Of a stretch of 64,000 nt of DNA, positions 8,672 to 16,486 are shown piece by piece. The stretch is from Rhodospirillales bacterium. GTDB taxonomy: Bacteria > Pseudomonadota > Alphaproteobacteria > ATCC43930 > CGMCC-115725. The position numbers were made by a program, and so were the translations under genes. The stretch lies in contig DAHUYF010000021.1 of NCBI GenBank assembly GCA_027315365.1, positions 1-64,000 of the forward strand, in the 5' to 3' direction. Numbering within the stretch: the first letter of the stretch is position 1; every line of letters begins with the position of its first letter. The notes under the pieces were generated by a model. It saw only the letters and a program-made list of their open reading frames with translations, did no database searches and was not told the origin of the DNA.

Positions 8672-9868
8672 TCATTCGCGGCCGTTCTCGCTGAGGTCGA
8701 AGGTCAGCACGCCTTCGAGATTGTCAGGGCGCTCCAGCACTTCCGGATGGCGCAGCGTGCGTACCGTGTCGTGATAGCCGGCGCGCCAGTGATCTTCCAT
8801 GCTGAGGCGCGAGAACTCGTAGTCCTTGGAATCGCCTTCGTACTGCTTGGAACGATAGATGAGCTGAACGAGATTGTAGACCTTGCGATCGGCGACGCGG
8901 CTCAGGGTTTCGGCCTCGGCGCTTTGCCGGAGCTCGTCAGGCAGCCGGCCGAGCAGGTCGGACAGCGCGTTGCGCAGCTTCTGCATCTGCCGGAAGCGGT
9001 CGGAATTGTGGCGGGTGCGGCTGGAAAACTGGATTTCCTTCTGCCGCGTCGTCACCTCCGCGATGGTGCGCGGCAGCTCGCCGCGCGCGCTCCAGAGATC
9101 GACCTGGAAGGCGAGCGTGTCGCGCTGCGGCTCGCTCTCCAGCACCCATTGCAGCGGCGTGTTGGAGACCAGGCCGCCGTCCCAGTAATGCTCGCCCTCG
9201 ATCTCCACGGCGGGAAAGCCGGGCGGCAGGGCGCCGCTCGCCATGACGTGCTCCGGCCGGACCATGCAGCTTTCGCTGTCGAAATAGACGAAATTGCCGG
9301 TGCGGACATTGACCGCGCCGACGCTGAAGCGCATCTCGCCGGCATTGATGCGGTCGAAATCGACCAGCCGCTCCAGCGTCGCCCTGAGCGGCGTGGTGTC
9401 GTAGTGGCTGGTCGCGTCCGGCGTACCGGTCGGCGCCAGCCAGGGCGGCACGATGCGCGGCGCGAAGAAACGCGGCACGCCGCCGGTCACCGTCAGGCCC
9501 GCGCTCATCTGGTTGATCAGCCCGCGCATGGCGTCGCCCCGCGTCAGCAGCGGGTTCGACGGTTCCGGCAGCCCCCACCAGCGATTGTCCGTCACCGCCT
9601 CCCAGAAGGAGCGCAGCCGGTCGACGCGCGCCTGCGGCGGATTGCCGGCGATCAGCGCGGAGTTGATGGCGCCGATCGAGATGCCGGCGACCCAATCGGG
9701 ATGGAGATGCGCCTCGGCCAGCGCCTGGTAGACCCCCGCCTGGTAGGCGCCCAGCGCGCCGCCGCCCTGCAGCAGCAGCGCGATCTGCTCGAAGGGGGGG
9801 CGCTTCAGCGCATGGTGGCCTTTTCTGTTGCGGTGCGGCCGCCGCGACACCGGGGCTGCGTCCGTCAC
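8672..9868 (-). CDS. Patatin-like phospholipase family protein 2 (DUF3734 type)
   Basis: A 398-residue patatin with a [11 protein letters not shown] oxyanion loop, S64 in GISIG and the aspartate of [11 protein letters not shown], followed by an extended helical C-terminal region (about residues 270-398) with the layout of DUF3734 proteins. The start is uncertain: no ATG precedes the domain, and I chose the GTG at 9868, which overlaps a TGA in another frame; the upstream frame is open to 9976. It heads the patatin-adc-bdhA unit. Similar patatin/adc/bdhA neighbourhoods are familiar from PHB-producing proteobacteria, which suggests action on PHB or granule lipids. The paralogue at 6008 is only distantly similar. 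Confidence 0.87.
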   Translation of the reverse strand: MTDAAPVSRRPHRNRKGHHALKRPPFEQIALLLQGGGALGAYQAGVYQALAEAHLHPDWVAGISIGAINSALIAGNPPQARVDRLRSFWEAVTDNRWWGLPEPSNPLLTRGDAMRGLINQMSAGLTVTGGVPRFFAPRIVPPWLAPTGTPDATSHYDTTPLRATLERLVDFDRINAGEMRFSVGAVNVRTGNFVYFDSESCMVRPEHVMASGALPPGFPAVEIEGEHYWDGGLVSNTPLQWVLESEPQRDTLAFQVDLWSARGELPRTIAEVTTRQKEIQFSSRTRHNSDRFRQMQKLRNALSDLLGRLPDELRQSAEAETLSRVADRKVYNLVQLIYRSKQYEGDSKDYEFSRLSMEDHWRAGYHDTVRTLRHPEVLERPDNLEGVLTFDLSENGRE

Positions 9869-9899
9869 TGCGGCGTGCTGCCTGGGCCGGTACCGCCGC

Positions 9900-10088
9900 T
9901 CATGACGGCGAACGCTCCTCCGAGCCGGGCGCGCGATGGTCGCCGAGCGCGTCCGTCGCGCTCCGCCGCCGGGCATATCTGGCCTGCAAGCCGCTCAGTT
10001 CGTAGCGCGCGAGATCGGCGAAGACGATGATGTCGGCCAGGACGACCAGGGCGATCATGATGCTTCGCCATCCGATGTCGAAAGTCAC
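9900..10088 (-). CDS. Possible small single-span membrane protein
   Basis: A 62-residue reading frame. One clear hydrophobic span (about residues 10-26, MIALVVLADIIVFADLA) is followed by an arginine-rich, then polar tail, as expected for a small inner-membrane protein. It ends 31 bases before the patatin start and lies between that gene and the palindrome at 10142, so it could be the first gene of the operon. No family is recognised. The ribosome site is poor, so it may be spurious. Confidence 0.42.
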   Translation of the reverse strand: MTFDIGWRSIMIALVVLADIIVFADLARYELSGLQARYARRRSATDALGDHRAPGSEERSPS

Positions 10089-10141
10089 AACGACTGCTCC
10101 GTTCGTCGAACTGCGTCAGGCTTTGGCGACGCATCCAAAGA

Positions 10142-10168
10142 TGTGCACTGCACAATGCCGGGATAATA
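10142..10168 (-). promoter_or_regulatory. Palindromic operator candidate with a -10-like element
   Basis: TGTGCACTGCACA at 10142-10154 is a perfect 6-1-6 inverted repeat. On the minus strand a TATTAT hexamer (10168-10163) lies just upstream of it, so the palindrome would sit across the transcription start of the patatin-adc-bdhA unit, a typical repressor position. The TGCACTGCA core resembles the TGC-rich sites I recall for PhaR-type PHB regulators in Paracoccus and Rhodobacter. No clear -35 is visible. Function is inferred. Confidence 0.38.
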
Positions 10169-10255
10169 TGCCACTAAGGGTTAGAATTGTTCATTAGAAG
10201 TGTGTAATGATTCGGGCTCCCTTGTTTCCGCGCTCCGAGATGAGGGAATGGCCGG

Positions 10256-10432
10256 CTAAAGCGCCGTCGTCGAGCAATCGACCGACCGGCAGGGCGGGCC
10301 CTCCCGGCTCTGCCGGAGCTTGCCCAGCAGCGCGCGCAATGTCGCCTCGCTCACCCTGTCGCTGGCCATGAGCTGCTGGACGGCCCCGTCGGCAAACAGC
10401 TCCTCCAGCGTCGGTTCGTACCATCTGCCCAT
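10256..10432 (-). CDS. Small soluble protein of unknown function
   Basis: A 58-residue protein. ATG 10432 is chosen over an upstream in-frame ATG at 10567 because a textbook AGGAGG lies 6 bases before it. It is amphipathic and probably helical (TLEELFADGAVQQLMASDRV, then TLRALLGKLRQSRE), with two cysteines near the end. It resembles short alphaproteobacterial hypothetical proteins of about 60 residues, but I do not recognise a named family. It is divergent from the hybrid kinase at 10681. Confidence 0.6.
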   Translation of the reverse strand: MGRWYEPTLEELFADGAVQQLMASDRVSEATLRALLGKLRQSREGPPCRSVDCSTTAL

Positions 10433-10638
10433 CGTGACCTCCTGAGCCGCGCGGGCCTCGTCCCGCCTTCGATCTACAGGTAGCGGTCCCTGCGCCGCCT
10501 GATTATCCCGCATCATGCGAAAACCCCGTTTACGCCGGGTAAGCAATCGCGTCCCTCGCGCCATCACGAGGAAGGCTCCCGGCCCGTCCTGGCAAATCGG
10601 CGAAATCGGCGGTGGCGCGGCCGGGAGAAAATGAAGCG

Positions 10639-10646
10639 TTAACCAC
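10639..10646 (+). promoter_or_regulatory. TTAACCAC, CtrA-half-site-like motif upstream of hybrid kinase
   Basis: TTAACCAC lies 35 bases before the start of the kinase gene, in an AT-richer pocket (GTTAACCACTGTCAATTATCG). It differs by one base from TTAACCAT, a half-site form reported for CtrA in alphaproteobacteria. Similar motifs recur upstream of other genes of this island. Confidence 0.3.
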
Positions 10647-10680
10647 TGTCAATTATCGTTGAGCCCGTCGGAGGAGGGCT

Positions 10681-12549
10681 ATGCGCTCGCGGCTTCGCCT
10701 GTCACCGGAGATGATCTACCCGCTGCTCGACTGGTTCATCCCGCCGGCCCTCAAGGCCGAGCGCGGCACCCACCAGCGTGCGCGCATCTTTCTCGTCTCG
10801 CATTTCTTCGGCCCGTTCCTCGGCCACACCATTACCGTCTATCTCTACTGGCTGGATCCGCATCCGAGCTACGGGCTCTGGGTGCTCGCCTCGGCGATCA
10901 CCATCTACTGGGCCTTTCCGTGGCTGCTCAAGCGCACCGGGGCGTTCACCACGCTGTCGCTGATCTCGGTGGCGAATCTCGTCTTCATGATCCTGTGGGG
11001 CTGCTACCACTATGGCGGCCTCAGCTCGCCCTTCGTCGCATGGCTGGTGGTCGTGCCGCTGCTCGCCTTCCTCTATCTCGGCCCCGCCCTGATCCCGCGC
11101 CTCATGGTGCTGGGCATGATCGCCGGCGGCGTCGGCATCTTCTACCTCTTCTACGCCGCCGGCCATTCCTTCCCCGAGCACGTGCCACTGCACGCGCTGG
11201 GCGGCATCGGCATCGTCTCGACGATCAGCGCCGCCGTCTATGTGTCGATGATGGCGCTCTATTACGCCAACATCGTCGCCAACCAGTCCGAGCTCGAACG
11301 CGAGGTGCAGAACCATCGCGCCACCGCGATCAAGCTGCGCGAGGCGAAGGACGAGGCGGAGAACGCCAATCTCGCCAAGTCCGAATTCCTTGCCAAGATG
11401 AGCCACGAGCTGCGCACGCCGCTGAATGCGGTGATCGGCTATAGCGAGATGCTGCTCGAGGACGCGGAGAGCGAGGGCGGCGACACCCAGGCGGTCGAGG
11501 ATCTCGGCAAGATCAACATCTCGGGCAAGTATCTCCTGTCGCTGATCACCGACGTACTCGATCTCTCGAAGATCGAGGCCGGCAAGATGGAGCTGTTCAA
11601 CGAGCGCTTCGACCTCGACCGCCTCATCGACGATCTGACGGCAGCGGCGCAGCCGCTCTGCACCAGGAATGGAAACCGGCTCGTCGTCGAGCGCGGTGAC
11701 GGCCTGGGCGATGCCGAAGGTGATATCACCAAGCTGCGCCAGGCGGCGCTCAACCTGCTGAGCAACGCAGCCAAGTTCACCAAGGATGGCGAGGTGACGC
11801 TGAGCGTGGCGCGCGAGGCGACGCCGGGCGGCGATTGCCTGCGCATTGCGGTGCGCGACACCGGCATTGGCATTGCCCGCGAGAACCTGCGCAAGCTGTT
11901 CCAGAATTTCAGCCAGGCCGAGGCCTGGTTGTCGAACAAATACGGCGGCACCGGCCTCGGCCTCGCGCTCACCCAGAAGCTCTGCCGCCTGATGGGCGGC
12001 GACGTCATGGTGGAGAGCGAGCTGGGACAGGGCTCGTGCTTTACCATACGGCTTCCCGCCTCGCTCGCCCGGGCGGTGCAGCGCCGCGAGCTCGACTGGG
12101 CGGCCGAGCCGGTGCAGGACGGCGGCGCGGCGCGGCGCGACATCATCCTCGTCGTCGACGATGATCCGGCGGTGCTCGACCTCATGCAGCGCGTGCTGGT
12201 GAAGGAAGGCTTCCGGCCGGTGCTCGCCGACGACCCCGGCAAGGCGGTGGCGCTCGCCCGGGCGGTCAAGCCGAGCGTCATCGTGCTCGACGTGCTGATG
12301 CCGGGCATGAACGGCTGGGAGCTGCTACGGGCGATCAAGGCAGATGCCGAGCTCGACGCCGTCCCGGTAGTCATGCTCACCGTCGTCGACGACCGCCGTA
12401 CCGGACTCGCGCTCGGCGCCGTCGAGCACCTGGTCAAGCCGGTCGACCGCGACGTGTTGATGCGCGTGCTCGACCGCGTCTGCCCGCGCGGCAAGGCCGA
12501 TCAGCCTGCCGAACCGACAACCTCAAAACCGATGGTCGCCAATGCCTAA
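10681..12549 (+). CDS. Membrane-bound hybrid histidine kinase (6-TM sensor, HisKA, HATPase, REC)
   Basis: A 622-residue hybrid kinase. Residues 1-205 form a sensor region with about six hydrophobic segments and no periplasmic domain; a helix (about 205-232, rich in E/K/R) leads to HisKA with phospho-acceptor H242 ([22 protein letters not shown]), then HATPase_c with N, DTGIGI and GGTGLGLAL boxes, and a C-terminal receiver with D537 (VLDVLMPGMNG). GGAGGAGGG is the ribosome site. Its sensor and core are clearly paralogous to the kinase at 17690 (shared [37 protein letters not shown]), which lacks the receiver. It overlaps the DivK-like regulator downstream by 8 bases, so the two probably work together. 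Confidence 0.95.
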   Translation: MRSRLRLSPEMIYPLLDWFIPPALKAERGTHQRARIFLVSHFFGPFLGHTITVYLYWLDPHPSYGLWVLASAITIYWAFPWLLKRTGAFTTLSLISVANLVFMILWGCYHYGGLSSPFVAWLVVVPLLAFLYLGPALIPRLMVLGMIAGGVGIFYLFYAAGHSFPEHVPLHALGGIGIVSTISAAVYVSMMALYYANIVANQSELEREVQNHRATAIKLREAKDEAENANLAKSEFLAKMSHELRTPLNAVIGYSEMLLEDAESEGGDTQAVEDLGKINISGKYLLSLITDVLDLSKIEAGKMELFNERFDLDRLIDDLTAAAQPLCTRNGNRLVVERGDGLGDAEGDITKLRQAALNLLSNAAKFTKDGEVTLSVAREATPGGDCLRIAVRDTGIGIARENLRKLFQNFSQAEAWLSNKYGGTGLGLALTQKLCRLMGGDVMVESELGQGSCFTIRLPASLARAVQRRELDWAAEPVQDGGAARRDIILVVDDDPAVLDLMQRVLVKEGFRPVLADDPGKAVALARAVKPSVIVLDVLMPGMNGWELLRAIKADAELDAVPVVMLTVVDDRRTGLALGAVEHLVKPVDRDVLMRVLDRVCPRGKADQPAEPTTSKPMVANA

Positions 12550-12919
12550 AATTCTGCTCGTGGAAGACAATGAGATGAATCGCGACATGCTGGGCCGGCG
12601 GCTGAAGCGTCACGGATTCGATCTCTGCTTCGCAGTCGACGCGCCCAGCGGGATCGCCATGGCCGGCACCGAGCTGCCGGATCTCATTCTCATGGACATC
12701 GCGCTCGGCGAGATGGATGGCTGGGAGGCGACGCGGCGCATCAAGTCGAACCCGGCGACGGCCGAGATCCCGATCATCGCGCTGACCGCGCATGCGCTGG
12801 CCAGCGATCGCGACAAGAGCGTTGAGGTCGGCTGCGCCGATTTCGACACCAAGCCGGTGGACCTGCCGCGGCTGCTCGGCAAGATCAACGCTTGCCTCGG
12901 CACGGCGCCGGGAAAATAG
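12542..12919 (+). CDS. Single-domain response regulator (DivK/CheY-like)
   Basis: A 125-residue receiver domain with no output domain. Acidic pocket E8/D9 (LVEDNEMNRDML), phospho-acceptor D52 (LILMDIALGEMDGWE), T/A switch (ALTAHA) and the conserved lysine in FDTKPVD. The DNEMNRDML opening and MDGWEATRRIK loop resemble DivK-type regulators. The start lies inside the end of the hybrid kinase gene (8-base overlap), so it is translationally coupled and is the likely phosphate acceptor or relay partner of that kinase. Confidence 0.93.
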   Translation: MPKILLVEDNEMNRDMLGRRLKRHGFDLCFAVDAPSGIAMAGTELPDLILMDIALGEMDGWEATRRIKSNPATAEIPIIALTAHALASDRDKSVEVGCADFDTKPVDLPRLLGKINACLGTAPGK

Positions 12920-13002
12920 GCGCCGGCGCCGGGCGGCGCGCGTCGACGGGCAGGGGTGTTGGCTGAAAGGGGAGCGACGGCTCGCGGGGGGCCGAGCGGC
13001 GG

Positions 13003-13401
13003 TCAGCCGCCTTGGCGCAGCCGGCTCAGCAGCTGGCGCAGCGCGGCGATGTCGACGGGCTTCTGCAGATCGTCGACCACCTTGAGGCCGCGGGTTTCGG
13101 CCAGCCGTCCCGCCGCCTTGCGGAACCAGCCGTCCTGGCCGCTGATGATGACCAGGAGGCCGTCGAACCCGGCTTCGGCGAGCACCGACAGCAGGTCGAT
13201 GCCGTCGGCCTCGGGCATGCAGAGATCGAGGGTGAGAACCTCGGGCTTCCAGCGCGTCACCAGGTCGCGGACCGCACCTGGATTCGAGGTCGTCTGCGCC
13301 TCATAGCCGCATTTGGCGGCAACGCGCGCGACGAGATCGGCGGAATCGGCGCTGTCATCGACCGCGAGCAGGCGTCCCCTGGTGGTTCCTGCGGACGCCA
13401 T
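13003..13401 (-). CDS. Single-domain response regulator, stand-alone receiver
   Basis: A 132-residue receiver. D15/D16 (LLAVDDSADSADLV) and D59 (LTLDLCMPEADGIDLL) form the acidic pocket; the switch residue is in VIISG and the lysine in LQKPVD. The ATG at 13401 has GGGAGAGAGGGAG immediately upstream; the frame is open to 13497 but into the neighbouring gene's end. It lies 13 bases after the alpha-oxoamine-synthase-type gene on the same strand, so the two are probably co-transcribed. No DNA-binding domain, hence a phosphorelay or protein-protein output. Confidence 0.9.
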   Translation of the reverse strand: MASAGTTRGRLLAVDDSADSADLVARVAAKCGYEAQTTSNPGAVRDLVTRWKPEVLTLDLCMPEADGIDLLSVLAEAGFDGLLVIISGQDGWFRKAAGRLAETRGLKVVDDLQKPVDIAALRQLLSRLRQGG

Positions 13402-13414
13402 CTCCCTCTCTCCC

Positions 13415-14782
13415 TTAGCCGCCGATGGCGGCGGCGACGGCGCCGGACGGCGCGAGGAGGCGGCCATAGGGCTGGTAGGCGGCGTGCGCTGCGTCATAGG
13501 CGGTACGCAGTCGCGCGACGACGTCGTCCACGTTGGCTCTGGTGTGCTTGGCCATCACCTGGAACCGGAAGCGCGCGCTGCCCTTCGCCACCGCAGGATA
13601 CTCGACAAGGTTGGCGACGGCGCCGAGCTCCGGCAAGCGACTGGCGACCATGCGGGCCAGGCCCTCCTCGCGCATCATCACCGGCACGATCGCCGACGGC
13701 TCGCCGATGACCTCGAAGTCAGCCGCCTGCAGCGTGTCGCGCAGATAGGTGATGTTGTTCATGAGATCCGCGCGCAGCGCGCGGCCCTCGGCCGATTTGA
13801 CGATCTCGAAGGCCTTCAGCACGACCGCCGCCTGGATCGGCGAGAGGGCGTTCGAGAAGGTCTGCGGCGCGCTGTAGTATTTGAGATATTCGCGCACCGC
13901 CGGCGAGTTGCAGGCGACGAAGCCGCCATTGGAGCCGAACGTCTTCGAGAAGCTGCCCATCACGATGTCGACCAGGCCGATCATGTGCTGCAGGCCGATA
14001 TGGCCGCGCCCGTCCTCGCCGAGATTGCCGAGGTCGTGGGCGCAGTCGACCAACAGCGTCGCCCGGAACTCGCGGCAGAGATCCTGGAGCGCGGCGATGT
14101 CCGGTGTGTCGCTGTCCATCGAGAACAGGCTTTCGGTCACCACCAGGATGGCGTTCTCCGCGTCGCGGGCGCGGATCCGCGCCAGATGGCGTCGCGCCGA
14201 GGCGATGTTGAGATGGCCGTGCAGATGGACGTTGCGGGTGGCCGCAAAGGCGCCCTCCTGCAGGCAGGAATGGCAGAGCCCGTCCATCACCACATGGTCG
14301 TCCGGGCGCACCAGCGCCTTGATGACGCCGAAGCCTGCGGCCCAGCCGGTGGGGTAGAGCACGGCATGCTCCATGCCGAGGAAGTCGGCGATGGAGCGCT
14401 CGAGCGCGAGCGAATACCGGGTATTGCCGATGAATGCGGCGGAGCCGGCGCTGTGCACGCCGTACTCGTCGATCGCCGCCTTCGCGGCTTCCTTGATCGC
14501 GGGATGCGAGGCGAGGCTGAGGTAGTCCTGCGAGCCGAAATTGACGCCGGCGAAGTGTTCGCCGGTATCTTCCAGGGCGGCGCAAACCGTGTTCGGCGCC
14601 TCTTCGGTGGCCCGCGAATAGGGCCAGAGATGATGCTGGCGGCGCATATCCTGCCAGCGGAAGAAGTTCTCGACGCGCCCCAACAGGTCGGTGCCGTGCA
14701 GATCGCGATAGTCGCGCAGGCTCCCGGTCAGCGCCTCGACCGGTGTCGAATTCGATTCGTCGCTCATATAGGGCATCGTCAT
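13415..14782 (-). CDS. Alpha-oxoamine synthase-type PLP enzyme (BioF/KBL/SPT/CqsA-like)
   Basis: A 455-residue fold-type I PLP enzyme. NFGSQDYLSLASHP, SAGSAAFIGNT, the PLP-contact DCAHDLGNLGEDGRG and K280 in GSFSKTFGSNGG place it in the alpha-oxoamine synthase family (8-amino-7-oxononanoate synthase, serine palmitoyltransferase, aminoketobutyrate ligase, autoinducer synthases CqsA/LqsA). It has an N-terminal extension of about 80 residues (HGTDLLGRVENFFRWQDM) compared with BioF, and no biotin or sphingolipid gene is nearby. It is co-directional with a receiver gene and flanked by membrane histidine kinases, which recalls CqsA/CqsS and LqsA/LqsS signal-synthase pairs; that is inference. ATG 14782 and the ATG two codons later are both possible after AGAAGGA. 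Confidence 0.88.
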   Translation of the reverse strand: MTMPYMSDESNSTPVEALTGSLRDYRDLHGTDLLGRVENFFRWQDMRRQHHLWPYSRATEEAPNTVCAALEDTGEHFAGVNFGSQDYLSLASHPAIKEAAKAAIDEYGVHSAGSAAFIGNTRYSLALERSIADFLGMEHAVLYPTGWAAGFGVIKALVRPDDHVVMDGLCHSCLQEGAFAATRNVHLHGHLNIASARRHLARIRARDAENAILVVTESLFSMDSDTPDIAALQDLCREFRATLLVDCAHDLGNLGEDGRGHIGLQHMIGLVDIVMGSFSKTFGSNGGFVACNSPAVREYLKYYSAPQTFSNALSPIQAAVVLKAFEIVKSAEGRALRADLMNNITYLRDTLQAADFEVIGEPSAIVPVMMREEGLARMVASRLPELGAVANLVEYPAVAKGSARFRFQVMAKHTRANVDDVVARLRTAYDAAHAAYQPYGRLLAPSGAVAAAIGG

Positions 14783-15022
14783 CGTCCTTCTGCAAGCCTC
14801 GCTATTGGACCCGCCGCGGCGTCGAGCGCCGGGCCGGGATCTCCCCTCTCTCAGTGGATTGGCGCCTTGTTAAATATTTACAATAGCTATGGCGCGCTTG
14901 TTGTTAAGGATTATCGGGGGAAATCGTAAAGAAGGCGTAAAACTTGGCGGTTTACACCGGGAAATCACCGAAAATTTGAGACAAATATTTCAAGAATTGG
15001 CGGGAATTGTTAAAATCTGCCG

Positions 15023-15050
15023 TTAACCATATGCCCGTAATGTTAACCAT
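15023..15050 (+). promoter_or_regulatory. Tandem TTAACCAT direct repeat in an AT-rich intergenic region
   Basis: The 295-base gap 14783-15077 is the AT-richest part of the window, with no gene. It contains TTAACCAT twice (15023-15030 and 15043-15050, 20 bases apart, about two helical turns), plus TTGTTAAATA, TTGTTAAGG and ATTGTTAAAA. The gap is the promoter region of the minus-strand PLP enzyme/receiver pair. TTAACCAT equals the half-site form reported for the cell-cycle regulator CtrA; binding is inferred. Confidence 0.42.
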
Positions 15051-15077
15051 CGGCCTGGTCACTTGCGGCCGGCGAGG

Positions 15078-16337
15078 CTATTTCGCGATCACCGGGCTTG
15101 TCGCCGCCGCCGGGCGCGACGGCAGGCGGACGGTCACCGCCGTACCCTCGCCCGGCCGGCTCACGATCGACATGGTGCCCCCGAGAAGGTCGACATATTG
15201 CCGGCTCAACGGCAGGCCGAGACCGGTGCCCTTGGGCCGGCCGTCCTGGGCGTGGCTGACTTGGCCAAACGGCCGCATGACTTCGTCCATGTCCTTGGCG
15301 TCGATGCCGATGCCGGTGTCGCGCACGACGACGATCACGGCGCCGTCATCGCCGTCGGGGCCGGCCTCCACGGTGACCGTGCCGCCCGACGGGGTGAATT
15401 TCACCGCGTTCGAGGTCAGGTTGAGCACGATCTGCAGCAGCTTGGTCCGGTCGGTCTCGATCTCCCCGAGGCCGGGCCGGATCGTGACCTTGAGCTGGAC
15501 ACCCCCCGCCTCCGCCTGGGGCGACAGCAGCCGGACGCTCTCCTCGATGACGCCGGCGACGTCGACCCTGGCGATCGACAGCGCCTCTTCGCCGGCCTGC
15601 GCCTTGGCGAGGTCGAGAAAGCTGTTGATCACCTCGAGCGCGTGCAGCGCGGCGGCGTGAATGTCCCCGGCATAGTCAAGATAGCGCGGCGCCAACGGGC
15701 CGAACCGCTCGCCGCGCATTACCTCGGAGAAGCCGCAGACGGCGGAGAGCGGCGTGCGCAGCTCGTGCGCCAACCGGGCGACGACATCGGCGCGGGTGTG
15801 GCTCTCGGCTTCGCTGCGGGCGAGCGAGCGCTTAAGCTCGCCCTCGGCGCGCGTGAGCACGTCGAGCGCCGCCTGAAGCCGCTGCGTGCGGGCCGCCACC
15901 GCGTCTTGCAGCCGATCGTTGTGGTCGCGCAACCGACGCTGCAGCTCGCGCATCTCGGCGGCGCCGGCGACGCGCGCCACCAGCACCGAGCCGGCGAAGG
16001 GCTTGGTGACGAAGTCGCTGGCGCCGCGCTTCAGCGCTTCGACCTGAACATCCTGCCCGACATCGCCGGTCAGCATGATGATCGAGCTGCCGACGCGCTG
16101 CGCCTCGTCGCGCAGCAGATCGAGCACGCCGAAGCCGTCGAGCTGCGGCATGTGCAGGTCGAGCAGTACCACATGCGGTTTGATCTGGCGCAGCAGGGAA
16201 AGCGCGATCGCCGGCTCGCTCGTCGATTCGATCGATTCGAAGCCGGCCCGCGTTAGCAGTCTCTTTACCAGCTCGATGCTGGTGGGGTCGTCGTCGATGA
16301 CGAGGACGCGGCTACTGCCGATGATATCGCCATTCAT
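15078..16337 (-). CDS. REC-HisKA-HATPase soluble histidine kinase
   Basis: A 419-residue cytoplasmic protein. An N-terminal receiver (about 8-125, phospho-site D60 in VVLLDLHMPQLDGFG) is joined by a coiled-coil-like stretch (about 130-180) to HisKA with H191 (RLAHELRTPLSAVCGFSEVM) and HATPase_c (NLTSNAVKF, DTGIGID, GTGLGLPL). The ATG at 16337 fits the start of the receiver; the longer frame to 16517 adds a proline-rich segment antisense to the next gene. With receiver input and kinase output it can pass a phosphoryl signal between the other kinases and regulators here. It is divergent from the degenerate EAL-like gene at 16487, sharing a 149-base promoter gap that holds CTTAAC at 16375-16380. 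Confidence 0.93.
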   Translation of the reverse strand: MNGDIIGSSRVLVIDDDPTSIELVKRLLTRAGFESIESTSEPAIALSLLRQIKPHVVLLDLHMPQLDGFGVLDLLRDEAQRVGSSIIMLTGDVGQDVQVEALKRGASDFVTKPFAGSVLVARVAGAAEMRELQRRLRDHNDRLQDAVAARTQRLQAALDVLTRAEGELKRSLARSEAESHTRADVVARLAHELRTPLSAVCGFSEVMRGERFGPLAPRYLDYAGDIHAAALHALEVINSFLDLAKAQAGEEALSIARVDVAGVIEESVRLLSPQAEAGGVQLKVTIRPGLGEIETDRTKLLQIVLNLTSNAVKFTPSGGTVTVEAGPDGDDGAVIVVVRDTGIGIDAKDMDEVMRPFGQVSHAQDGRPKGTGLGLPLSRQYVDLLGGTMSIVSRPGEGTAVTVRLPSRPAAATSPVIAK

Positions 16338-16486
16338 GATCGCGCCACAATATGGCGGCGGGTCTTCGCAAAAGCTTAACGCTGGCCGATGTCTAATCCC
16401 CGGCCGGAGCCTCGTGTCCGGCTCGGTCTCCTCGCCAACCTCGCTCGAGGCGGCAGCCGGGGCCGGAAGCGGTCGGAGCAGCGGTG

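Noticed and set aside
10194-10424. Reading frame of about 76 residues opposite the small gene at 10256
   Set aside because: No ribosome site and a composition expected of an alternative frame; the overlapping 58-residue frame has AGGAGG.
14783-15077. Possible small RNA or tRNA in the AT-rich gap
   Set aside because: No cloverleaf or terminator with a T-run could be seen; the repeats fit a promoter better.
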